A DNA stretch of 64,000 bases, from the NCBI GenBank assembly GCA_014526335.1, contig JACTAT010000004.1, forward strand, positions 3,005,459-3,069,458, written 5' to 3'. Shown one piece after another: positions 47,548-57,527 of this stretch. Source of the stretch: Chrysaora quinquecirrha (Eukaryota > Cnidaria > Scyphozoa > Semaeostomeae > Pelagiidae). The notes beneath the pieces are model-generated. The model had not been told where the DNA came from. It did not search any database and was given only the letters and a program-made list of their open reading frames with translations. The translations under genes and the position numbers were made by a program. Numbering within the stretch: the stretch's first letter is position 1; each line of letters opens with the position of its first letter.

Positions 47548-48286
47548 AGAACAGAAGACAGAAATATAACAGCTTTCTTTTAACAAGCATAATTTAATTA
47601 AAAACAAATATTTGAATTTGATAATTTACTATTATAGTTGTAAATTATAAAAAATAAAGTTAGTTGTAATTTGTAATTCTAACTCAAAGCACCTACATAA
47701 TGACATACTGTTTCTTAAATAGTGGGGCTCAGGACACGATTTTCGAGTTCCCAGATACATGACATAATTTCTAGCGAATGCGTGCTTTCATATCACCGAT
47801 CTCCCCTTACCCCAAAACAACAATGTTAGTGGCAGAACAAGACAAATTTTGTTCCAAAAAATTGTATCAGGGAAATGGGGCTCAATACTAGGGGCATGTT
47901 ACTCTTCACAAGGGCGTACGAGATTTTCGCGAAAACAAAAGGATTTCCAAGGGATTTCCATAAAACAAAGGATTTCAAGCAAAGGTGAACGAGATTTTTA
48001 TGGAGTAAATTGTCCCTCTTTTCAATAGATAAACGCACAAATATTCAGACAATTTCAATCTAACTTTTTCAACATTGGTGCTTGCAGCTTTTTAGGCGTC
48101 TAACAGTTCCTCGAGGGTGCCCTACAAGGGCAGGGGTGTTTAACTGTCTAAAGAAGGTGCTCAGTAATTAATTGATATAAGGGGAGTGAGTTTTGGCTTC
48201 AAGAAGACATTGTTGAGCTAAACCCCACTTGTTCAAATCGTCGCGAAATATCTGCGAAAGACCAATTTCGCAATGAATGTTGTTAA
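47548..48286. other. Intergenic stretch, nothing recognised
   Basis: Between the inverted-arm element and the next MITE. AT-rich; no exon, RNA gene or clear repeat found. Confidence 0.5.
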
Positions 48287-48611
48287 GACCCTTGCCAAAC
48301 GATCAAACATTTTATGTCAAACATTTGAAATTTGGCATTCAAGAGAAATGTTTTCCCGTTTTGCTTGTGAGACATTTTGCGTCAAGCGAAAAATGTAATT
48401 CAACTTTTTCAAAAACACCACCCAGAAAATCCGCTTTTCAAGCAATGTTTTCTGACGTGGCCAAACGTTCATACATTGCTCGATAAATAATGAAATTGCT
48501 TCAAAATGTTGTTCTTTTCTCAGTCAGATATTTTACAAGTCTGTTATTACTTCGCTTGACAAGCAAGTTTAAAATGATTTGCAAACAATGATTGATCGTT
48601 TGTCCAGGACC
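48287..48611. mobile_element. MITE family A copy adjoining family B
   Basis: GACCCTTGCCAAACGATC after TAA to GTTTGTCCAGGACC before TAA. The right TAA is also the left TAA of the family B element that follows. Confidence 0.82.
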
Positions 48612-48614
48612 TAA

Positions 48615-48881
48615 AGCTATGGCTAAACTAGGAGACTTGTCGCGCGCGACACTGTATTCTCCCAGGGTGGCTTAACATGCGAGTCACGAGCGAACAACAT
48701 GTCCCCCTAGTCAATTGCATGTCGCAGAGACAAGAAATTTTTCTGTTTTCTCCCAAAAACATTTGCGTGTCTCTTGCTGCAAATTTTGTCGCACGCTACA
48801 AAGTTTCAAAGGTGGCTAAAGTGGGAGGCACCTAGGGGACATCAGTGTCGCGCGGGACATGTCTCCTGGTTTAGCAAGGCC
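48615..48881. mobile_element. MITE family B copy, TAA target duplication
   Basis: AGCTATGGCTAAACTAGGAG to CTCCTGGTTTAGCAAGGCC, TAA on both sides, 267 bp. Inverted gtcgcgcgcgacactg and cagtgtcgcgcgggac lie inside the ends. It lies about 110 bp past the BACURD stop codon. Confidence 0.85.
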
Positions 48882-48990
48882 TAAACCCCGATAGGGTTTC
48901 TTTGTTGACATAGGCCACTGCAATAAACCACGGGAATTTCCCAAAGCAATACATTATTCTATAAAACCTACAATAAATTATTTACTAAAT

Positions 48991-49366
48991 TCAATTTTCG
49001 ATGGCAATGGCGGGAAGTCGTTGTCTTCTGCCGTCGTCAACATCTTCCTTATCCCGCACAGTTAGGCGTTTCGTTGCCCGCAGAAGTTCTGCGTCTAGCG
49101 AGTTATTGTTTTCAAAGAGTAGGATATTTAGCGTTTCTTCGTAAATTCTCGCTTCAGGGAAGTCCACTTTTGTTTGCTTCTTTTCGGTAGAGTAAACAAT
49201 CGAGGTACAACACGCTTCGGATATTTTTTTGCCGCTTCCGTAGAACGACCAGCAACAGATTTCGTCGTTTGCGATTATGTCCTTTATGAAGAGGATCCGA
49301 CCGCTGAATCTCAAGGACAATTTGTCGAATAGTTCCATGTTTTTTAGTAAGTTGTCATCTGATTGG
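48991..49366 (-). CDS. BACURD exon 4
   Basis: Starts after TAATTTCAG (phase 2 in): [50 protein letters not shown]. The final ~30 residues are charged and end R-L-P-A-I-A-I-E-N. This is the most conserved C-terminal block of the BACURD group. Confidence 0.95.
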
Positions 49367-52300
49367 CTGAAATTAGAAACGATATCACATGATGAGAATG
49401 ACCCGGATGTAATTTTTAAGGCCGCGGCTGGACATCCGACTTTTTATTTGAAATGGCAACAGGACATGATAACAAAACTGCTGCCGCATCCGTAAAACTA
49501 CAAGTCATTTCATTTCATTTTATTCTTATTTTTACACAATACCCTTTCAGCATTACAAAAAGAAAAACTGAGACTACAAATTCACAATTTAGACTGTAAG
49601 AAAATGATAATGTAGCTGCTCTTCCAAGGGGTCGTGTTTGGATCACTTCCTCAGGAAGTCCTTTAGTTTTCGTTTGAAGGAAATTAGCGAGGCAGAATCT
49701 CTTATTTCTTTAGGGATCTCATTCCATGTAGTTGCTCCCTGGTATTTAAAGGATTTTTTACAATATTCTAAACGAAGTCAGGGAACTTCGAAATCTTCCA
49801 TTTTCGTGTGTTGTATTTCAAAATAGTAGATCTCGTAGTGAATATGTTCTTCAGGTTCTCTGGGCTGAATTCATTTTTCACTTTATAAGTTGCAATTAGC
49901 CTATCAAACTTAATTAGATTTTTTACGTTTAGCCAATCACAGACCCAACCATCTTTGTACTTGCCATTTTTAATAATCCTACGAGCCCTATTTTGCAGTC
50001 TTTGGAGAGACTTTAGTTTTGTGTCGGGCAGATGTCCCTAGATAACATTACAATATCTCAAATGGCTTTCGACTAAAGCTCAGTAAATAACTACTAGGTT
50101 AGACTGGGGGAGAATATTTCTTAGTTTAGATAATGCCCAAGACCGTTTTTTATTTTCCTTTTCATAGACAAGATCTGATCTTCCCAGTTCATGCTCTCAT
50201 TTATAACAAGGCCCAGATATTTTGTTTTTCGAACTCTGCCCAATCGCAAATGTAGCCAGGGGTAGATTTGGAACAAAATGTTTTTCGACCTGAGAAAACA
50301 CGATTGTAGAACATTAATTTAGCGTTATTATCGCAGTGTGCAAGCCGGTTTTTTCTGCATGGCGATGCATGCAACATCCAGCATTGTTTTCGCGCGTTTT
50401 CTAGAACTTTTCTGGGACCCAATTTTCTAACGGCTCGAGTCGCAGAACTTCTGTCGAAGCAAATTTGTCACAACGTGTAGGCACCTTGGGATTTCTCAGA
50501 ACAGAACATCTTTAGGTGTGTCGAGTTGCCAGAACAGATGAAAAATCGCCAAAAATCATTCAAATTTGCCCAAAAGAGGTCAATTTGCGACACTGCCAGT
50601 CAACTCGCAACACATCTATTCAAATCTCAAAAAAATAATGAATAGGATATGGATAAAAATATAAATGAATACAAATTCAAATTAAAGCTTTACTAACCTT
50701 GTGTAGGAATATTTGTTACTGTATCTATTGCAGACAAGTTTTATCACAGGCTAGAAAAAGATTGATATAAGTTACAAACTGCTTAAGAAAAGACAGGCGA
50801 TCATAACATTGTAAAAGATTTCCCCTGAAAGATAATTGCGAAAATTTCTTGCCCGTGCCGCTGCTGGCGCTGGCAAGATTATTATTATTATTTCATACAA
50901 ACATTTGCAATCTATATGCCTTACTGTGGTGGATACTCACTGCTGTTATGGTATTTTTTGCCTACTGTGGTGGATAAGCACTACTGTGGTGGGTTATTAT
51001 GCTTTTGTGGCAGGTTGTTATCCTTCGTGTGGTGGTAGGTTTTGCGCACTGTGGTGGACGAGCACTACTGTGGTTGGTCATTATGCTTGATGTAGTGGTG
51101 TTTTTGCGTACTGAAGTGGATAATCACTACTTGTGATGGGTTATTATGCTTGATGTGGTGGGTTACTTTGCTTGCTGTGGTGGCAGTTTTGGCGTGCTGT
51201 GGTGGATAATCACTACTGTGGTGAATTATTGTGCTTGATGTGGTGACATTTTTGCATACTATGGTGGATAAGCACTACTGTGGTGAGTTATTATGCTTGA
51301 TGTGATGGGTTATCATGCTTGATGTGGTGGAATTCATTGCGTATAAAAAGTCTGTACCCACTACAGTATGCAAAAATACCACCACAGTATTACGTATAGG
51401 TTCACTTGGTTCACTAGTGGGGCTCTAAGTAAAACAGGTGTATTTCTGAACTTAAATCCTGTGAATAAACAGGAATAACCTACCTTTGTTGTAGAATTAA
51501 GAATTAATTTTTCTTCTTTTGCTGACGTGATAAGTGGTACTTTACAAGTAGCTTCGTAAGCTTCCTTCTTTTTGCTCAATTGTTCATTTATTTCATTTGA
51601 TAATTCTTCCAACAAGTAGAATTTTGTTTCAGCCAGAAGCTCCTCCAAGTGTTGTTTGCTTTCGGGCAAAGGAACAGAGCCATCTCGTAAATAGTTTAAT
51701 ATTGTACCAAAATGTTTCCCGCTTCTATCCACAAGAATCCAACCTGGAAATGGAAAAGAGTAGAAATACAACAAGCTGAGATTACAGTGGATCCAGGGCT
51801 GATTCGCAAAGGGAGAGGGAGTTGAGAAGGAATCATCCATAGGCATTGGGGAATCACTTTAATGGTTACATGTGGGGACATTGGAAGCTGGTTACCGCTG
51901 ACATATTTTAAGACTTATTTTCTGTGTGTTACTACAGTTGACATCCGCTATCTCGAACTCGCAAGGGAAACTGGACTTTGTTTGAGATAGCCAAAGTTCG
52001 AAATAACGGATGCCCCATATAAATATAAAAAATTATAGTTTTTAAGTCAGAAAAGAAACCCCTATTAACATGCAGGGTTACTGATCCCAAATTTCATCAA
52101 ACAAGTCTGGTATTTTTTACATAGGAGTCAAAGCTCATCTGCTTTCATCCCTACTATTGGTGAAATTAAGATAATGGCGATGCAGCACATCTCGAAAGAG
52201 GGAAGAACTTTCACACCACCTCAGGTGCCGAAACCACGGACATGTCCGTGAAACGTCCGTGGTTTCCCGTGGTGATTTCCGTGGTAAAATTAATTCAAAA

Positions 52301-54900
52301 TAACCACGGAACCCACGGACAAAATTATGTTTGTCCGTGGTTGGTCCGTGGTTGTCGGTGGCCGTCAACCTTTGATTTCGTATTTTTGACGGCGTTTGGT
52401 CCCTAAAATGGGGAAGGGGTGAGCCATAGGCCCTTAGGAAAATTAACTTCAACAAAGAAAAGTTTTATGCATCAAATTCTCAGATTTTACCTACCTGACG
52501 AAATCGCCGTATTCTAGGCCAAACACGCTTGATTTTAGCCCTTACCTTTAGTTGGAAAATCTGGCTGCAGGCTGTTAAAGGGGAGGAAGGGGGTAAGGGG
52601 GGTAAGGTTCCGACTTTCTTAATTTGATTGGTTTTAACGCTTATTATTGGGTGTTCATTTTTTTGGGGTACGTTTGTTACATAAAATTTCTGTGTTTATT
52701 CTACGCCGTTCCTTTTCCTTGTGATTCATAAAAGGTAATTGAATCTGTCAAGAAACTCAGTAGTCATGCAAAATCTGTGGGCAATGTGAAAAATGGGTTT
52801 AAACAAGTGCAGAAGCTTGTAGATGACAAATCTACTTTTTGGACCCAAGGTTGGACCTCTCCAAATTACTTATGGGTGTAATCCGGCAGCATTTGGTGCT
52901 TTTACAATATACTTTTCTATATACTTCGAAACCTTGAAAATGGCACAAATTTAAATTCGGTGAGTGAAAAATCGAAAACAACAGCCAGAAAGTGCTCACA
53001 TAGTAGATTCAGAATGCATGTTGCTTTTGATATTCGGTTACTCTACCCCCAAGATATTGATTGGTAAAAGCCGAGTGCCCCCCTGCAAACGCGATTAAAT
53101 TCCTCGCTCATTCAACATTGCAGAGAGGCACTCAAAGTTCACCGCTCGATTACTCCCGGTAGGTGGGCTGAAATTTAACAAACAAGGCCTCTTGAATGCA
53201 CTGGCAATAAGCCCTTTCTGGCAGTAGTTTTACATATTTTGCCATGATTTTGGATCTCGGCCATTTTCAAGATTTTGAAGTAGAAATGAAAAACTGTATG
53301 GGGAAACCACAAAATGCTGCTGGATTACCCTCACAAGTAATTTTGCGATGTCCAACAAGTTGACTTGTCATCTACAAGCTCTTGCACTTGTTTTAAACCA
53401 TTTTTTGCATTGCCCGCCAATTTTGCAGTCTGACCCCTTGTTTCTGTCCCGTAGTGACCTGACTACAGGTTATGCGTTGAAATAAAAGGAAAGAAGATAG
53501 TTGCGTGTAAACGTAATCTTGACTTGTTGTACTCTAATGTAAAAGGTCAACTGCCAAAGATTATTTGCTCAAGGAAAGGGTGTAAATGTTGCTATTAGCA
53601 TGTGTTAGTGCTGCTTTAACATATCATTAGATTTAGTATGCCATCATATGCTAGAAATACTTCAGGACGTTGTGTTTGTTTAGGTTGAAGTTGAATTTTA
53701 TTTTCATCTTTGAGAGGAAAAGAGGGAAAACGAACATTAGAAGATAAGTTGTACTATGAAATGAAGAAATTTGAGAAGCTTGAGATTCTTTAGTATTTTT
53801 ACGGATGAGCATGATAAGATTCAAAGTTGATCCGTTAAGAAAATCCTTTAGGTATAAAAACAACGTAAGAAAATGTTTGCGACTACGCCTGCGAACCCAG
53901 TGTCTAATCAGAACTTGCATACTGTGCGTAAACTTAAGATTACGTCTTTGAAGAACACACGCACGTTTCCTTCAATCGTTGTTGTCTAGCTGCAGGCGCA
54001 TCAAGACTTGCGCACATGCGCGATAGCTAAACATGAGATTTTAAAGAGATTTATAAGAGTTATAAGATTCATAAGATTTATGAGGTTTATGGAGAGTTAT
54101 GGAGAGTTATCCTCAAAATGCACAAGATTTGTTAAGTCATACACCCCTCGATAAAGGACGCACGTTCACCATAGCTTTTGTAATTGCAATCCAAACAGTA
54201 ACGTTAAAAATACATTTGTTGAGCAATGATAAATCCCAATGACCAAAACGACTCCCTGGAAGATCAGTATCGCTTTATTTCAAGTTTTTAGATTTCATAT
54301 TTTGTTAAACTCAATAAATATGTATGTTTTGCTTTATCTATTATCGTTGTAAGCTGAAGGGATGTCGATAGAATGAATTTAATTTCACTGAAAATTTCAA
54401 GTCCGGTCATGAGTGCAAAGCGCATGCGCTTCTTTATGAGTGAAGGTCTTTGGCCTACAAAGTTACGCGTTTTTTGCATTGATTTACCCCAGATATGGAG
54501 GCATCGACTCACTCTGCATCAAGGAAACAACATATCGGATTTACTTATCAATTTGCCGAACATAATTCGAATTTAGGATCTCTTAAACCACGGACACCCA
54601 AACCGTCCGTGGTGAGACATGTCCGTGGCGAAATTAATTCCAAATAACCACGGGCGGTCACGGACGTCACCACGGACGTTTCACGGACATGTCCGTGGTT
54701 TCGGCACCCTCTTTTTTAGGCCCACCTTCATTGTCAGCCAGTACTTCCATTCTTCCACTAAACATTGCTTCAAGCATAGTCCCTTGCTTGCTTGTTAATG
54801 TCCCAATCGTTGTATAGAACAATGATCCACCGACATTTAACTTGACGTATTTCATAGGCGAGCCTTTTATCACGGCATGAGTTGTGTTTTCAGTCGCCAT
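48991..54900 (-). CDS. KCTD10/KCTD13/TNFAIP1-like: BACURD-type KCTD protein (KCTD10/KCTD13/TNFAIP1 homologue), complete
   Basis: CUL3 adaptor family: the N-terminal BTB/T1 domain pentamerises and binds CUL3, and vertebrate members target RhoA and related substrates for ubiquitination. Exons in order: 54900-54726, 51743-51484, 50750-50698, 49366-48991; total 864 bases, 287 aa plus stop (human members are about 313-329 aa). [17 protein letters not shown] at residues ~18-31, [16 protein letters not shown], then [10 protein letters not shown]. The C-terminal part has [20 protein letters not shown] and [13 protein letters not shown]. All junctions are GT-AG and in phase. Intron 1 is almost wholly foldback repeat, intron 2 a minisatellite, and intron 3 a LINE fragment. 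Confidence 0.95.
49505..50230 (-). mobile_element. Non-LTR retrotransposon 3' end, frameshifted, in BACURD intron 3
   Basis: Minus-strand fragments in order: M-N-W-E-D-Q-I-L, then [33 protein letters not shown], and K-Y-N-T-R-K-W-K. They are broken by several frameshifts and stops. The 3' end is aataaaatgaaatgaaatga (49,508-49,530 region), a LINE-like repeat tail. The copy is decayed and 5'-truncated, and differs in sequence from the LINE at 46,198. Confidence 0.88.
50698..50750 (-). CDS. BACURD exon 3 (53 bp)
   Basis: Between CTTTTTCTAG and [23 protein letters not shown], phase 0 in, 2 out. Identified by similarity to the KPVVKLLHNRSNNKYSYT segment of vertebrate homologues and by phase agreement with exons 2 and 4. 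Confidence 0.93.
50915..51395 (+). repeat. tgtggtgg-rich minisatellite in BACURD intron 2
   Basis: Degenerate units alternate cactactgtggtggg, ttattatgcttgatgtggtg and tttttgcgtactgtggtgg; about eight units of ~55-65 bp. Confidence 0.8.
51484..51743 (-). CDS. BACURD exon 2
   Basis: Starts after CATTTCCAG and completes the BTB domain: [18 protein letters not shown], then [12 protein letters not shown], and ends L-N-S-T-T-K|GTAGGT. Phase 1 in, 0 out. Confidence 0.95.
51936..52016. mobile_element. Pogo/Tigger-like MITE remnant
   Basis: Left end cagttgacatccgctatctc with cgaactcg; right part gttcgaaataacggatgcc. A more complete copy is at 59,898-59,998. Confidence 0.6.
52211..52375. repeat. ccacggac/gtccgtgg palindromic repeat, left arm
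   Basis: Begins ggtgccgaaaccacggacat and is dense in ccacgga and tccgtgg words. An inverted counterpart lies at 54,585-54,712, so the two bracket most of BACURD intron 1 and may be the ends of one 2.5-kb element. Confidence 0.7.
52775..53425. mobile_element. Foldback element in BACURD intron 1
   Basis: Left arm gggcaatgtgaaaaatgg, acaagtgcagaagcttgtag and gtaatccggcagcattt pair with the right arm (complements of gggcaatgcaaaaaatgg, acaagtgcaagagcttgtag and gtaatccagcagcattt). Each arm exceeds 150 bp. No ORF. Confidence 0.75.
53426..54584. other. BACURD intron 1 interior, nothing recognised
   Basis: AT-rich sequence with no exon or element terminus I can support, apart from short tandem words around 54,045-54,110 (agagttat, ataagattcataag). 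Confidence 0.4.
54585..54712. repeat. ccacggac/gtccgtgg palindromic repeat, right arm
   Basis: Ends ccgtggtttcggcacc, the inverse of the start of 52,211-52,375. Its end is 13 bp inside the intron from the exon 1 donor. Confidence 0.7.
54726..54900 (-). CDS. BACURD exon 1
   Basis: ATG at 54,898-54,900. After a 17-residue head the BTB domain starts Y-V-K-L-N-V-G-G, and the exon ends A-D-N-E-G at GAAG|GTGGGC, phase 1. The frame continues for some 20 codons into the intron and the palindromic repeat, which is not coding. Confidence 0.94.
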
Positions 54901-55480
54901 TTTAATTTGTCAAAAAAGTATCCTCTAATAAAGTTAATTTTTATGGCTTTCCCTGAAGCTTTATCTAAAACACGAGTTTATTACATTATTTGAATCTTCA
55001 AAGATGTTAAATTCTGATAATGTCGCCAACACGGAAAGTCAATCTTTTGAAATTCCAATGATATGATTCCAACAAATACAATTCATGTTATCAAAGTCGC
55101 CATATGAGGCCTAACAGCACTTCTTATACCTGAAGATATTTTTGGAAGAAAGTCATTCGATCCCAGACTCTCACAACACTGCTTCCAGAGAGGGAATCTG
55201 TGGACCACGATCTGGACCTTATGGACTACTTGTGGACCCCGAAAGGGTTCCCCAAAAATAACGAGGATTGAACAGCGAGAGCTTCAAATCAACGACCCAC
55301 GGAAAACCGTAATAAATAGACGGATTTAGGCTTTCTATTTGCTATCTATTCACTTTTGGGCCATTCATGAATGACATCACGCAAATTTCGACAGATTCTG
55401 ACCTTTTCCCTCCTTTGTCACTGTCAAATTTTCACGTACTTGCACAGTCTCTGTACTTCCTGCTCCCTTACAGGTGTGGT
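54901..55480. promoter_or_regulatory. BACURD upstream region
   Basis: By position it contains the 5' UTR and promoter of BACURD. No core-promoter motif stands out and no coding exon was found. Confidence 0.3.
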
Positions 55481-55484
55481 ATCA

Positions 55485-55499
55485 CTAACTAACTACCTG

Positions 55500-55573
<74 letters not shown>

Positions 55574-55840
55574 CAACCAACCAACTAACTAACTAACTAA
55601 CTAACAAACTAGCTAACTAACTAAATAACTGACTAACTTACGGAAAAACTAACTAACTAACTAACTAACCAACTAACTAACTAACCACCTGAATAACTAC
55701 CTGACTAACAAACAAACTAGCCTACTAAATAACTAACAAACAAACAAACTAACTAGCTAGCTAGCTAGCTAACTAACTGACTACCTGACTAACTAACTAA
55801 CTTACAAACTAGTTAACCAACTAACTAACTAACTATCCAA
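55485..55840 (+). repeat. (CTAA)n microsatellite
   Basis: Long ctaactaa array with ccaa, gcta and acaa variants. Simple sequence, not telomeric. Confidence 0.95.
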
Positions 55841-56319
55841 TTTTAAATTCGATTTCAGATAAAGCAGTTTATTTAAAAATTGACAACAAAAAGATGGAGA
55901 ATACAGAAAAACAAATCAAAATTTGCATTTTTAAACAATCTTTATTGGACACCTATAACAAATCTCTGCCATTTTTGAAGACACAATTCTAGACAGACAT
56001 AGATACGCTGATCTCACTGCAGTTACAAGATAGAAAAATTATGAAACTTGCATTGATTGACAAAAATGACATTAGGCCGGTTTGGTAAGGAACCTTTACG
56101 AATGACGAAAGCGATTTTATGCAAATAGGGACTCAACACGCGAATCTTCGCTAAAAATCAACAATATCTGCTTTTACTTTCTATATTTCTATTTCGTTAA
56201 GCCTGGTTCCCATAACATCATAATGCTTATATCAGACGCTCAGAGGACGATCACAATCGCGACGGGGGTACCTCCTAAAGAAGCATTTGTATACATCTGC
56301 CTGCCAGTGTTAAGCGTTA
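55841..56319. other. Possible 3' flank of TMEM120-like gene
   Basis: A minus-strand AATAAA at 55,941-55,946 could serve the TMEM120-like gene, but it is 1.4 kb from the stop codon and a whole transposon intervenes. Nothing else recognised. Confidence 0.3.
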
Positions 56320-57269
56320 AGGCGGGCGCAAATCGTGCAAACATTGTTGGCCAACACGTTAGTTGAAAATAGGCCAACATTTGGTACGGTTTGCCATACC
56401 ATCACAACATCTGAGATGTTTTGGGTTGCTGACGTCATCTCCAAATTGGGCTACTGACATCATATCCGAATCATCTTTTGCAAACATGACAGAAAAGGAA
56501 GGAGCTGTTTTTTGTATTGCTCGCTCTTTAGGCTGACTGACAACAAAGAAGGAAAAACTCGTGGTCCAACTCAAAACACCAGCTTAACTCTATTTCTCAT
56601 TTCAAGAACTCTGAAATAGCAACCGAAATTGAAAATGTTGTGCCAACATGTTGGCGAGTCGTAGCAAACAGTACCAACACATCAATTTTGCTCAGATCGA
56701 TGAAATGATTTTTGAACACGTTTTAAAATGTTGGCCAACATTTTTTCGTCAACAACATGTTGTTTATTGTTTATTTACAACATTAGCCAACATGTTGGCT
56801 AAAATCGCAGCCAACAATTGTTGATCAACTTGTTGGTATGGTTTGCTAGGGATCTTGGCCTAATAAACGACACGTTGTTGACGAAAAAATGACGGCCAAT
56901 ATTTTCAACCATGCTTAAAAAAGTTTGCCAACATTTTCATCGATTGGAGCAAAAATGATGTGTTCGTACGGTTTGCAATGTCTCGCCAACATATTGGCAA
57001 AACGTTTTGAATTTCGGTCCTTATTTTGCAGACCTTGAAATGAGAAATAGACTTAAGCTGATGGTTTTAGTTGGACCGCAAGTTTAAAAGCAAGCAATAA
57101 ACTAATAGCTGCTTCCTTTTCGGCAATGTTTGCAAAAGATAATTTGTAGATGACGTCGGCAACTCAAAACATCTCAGATGTTGTGATGATATGGCAATCC
57201 GTACCAACATGTTGGCCTATTTTCAGCCAAATTGTTGGCCAACAATGTTGGTACGGTTTGCGCCCGCCT
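56320..57269. mobile_element. 950-bp foldback MITE family C, TTA target duplication
   Basis: Left end AGGCGGGCGCAAA, right end its exact complement TTTGCGCCCGCCT, each next to TTA. Most of the element is two inverted arms of about 450 bp (ccaacattgttggcc, catctgagatgttttg, atgttggctaaaatcgc). It provides two minus-strand AATAAA hexamers (56,763-56,775) downstream of the TMEM120-like stop. No transposase. Confidence 0.88.
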
Positions 57270-57410
57270 TTAGCCTTAACTGAAAATCATGTTTCTATTC
57301 TGTGGGTGTTTGTTAATATAGTTGGATTAAATCTTGCGGAGTCGCAAACAGCTATCTCGAGGTCGTTACGATATTACGGAAACCAGGCTCAAATACGAGT
57401 TTCTGCCAAG

Positions 57411-57527
57411 TTAACTACAAGGAAGAGTTACACGGTTCGATCTGTCTGCTTTCTGTTTCACAACCATTATCAGTGTGTAGAGATTCCCAACTCCAAGAAC
57501 CAGGAACAAGAACGCAACAGCACCAAC
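57411..57527 (-). CDS. TMEM120-like: TMEM120-like last exon
   Basis: After [29 protein letters not shown], a TM helix corresponding to the FLxLFLGNxxTTL segment of the family, then [10 protein letters not shown] and stop TAA. Phase 0 in. Confidence 0.82.
   Translation of the reverse strand, partial: VGAVAFLFLVLGVGNLYTLIMVVKQKADRSNRVTLPCS

Noticed and set aside
54667..54725. C-terminal extension of the BACURD exon 1 frame
   Set aside because: A donor at GAAG|GTGGGC and exact phase match to exon 2 show that the extra codons are intron and repeat.
55485..55840. Telomere-like repeat
   Set aside because: The unit is CTAA, not a TTAGGG-type telomere repeat, and it lies between genes.
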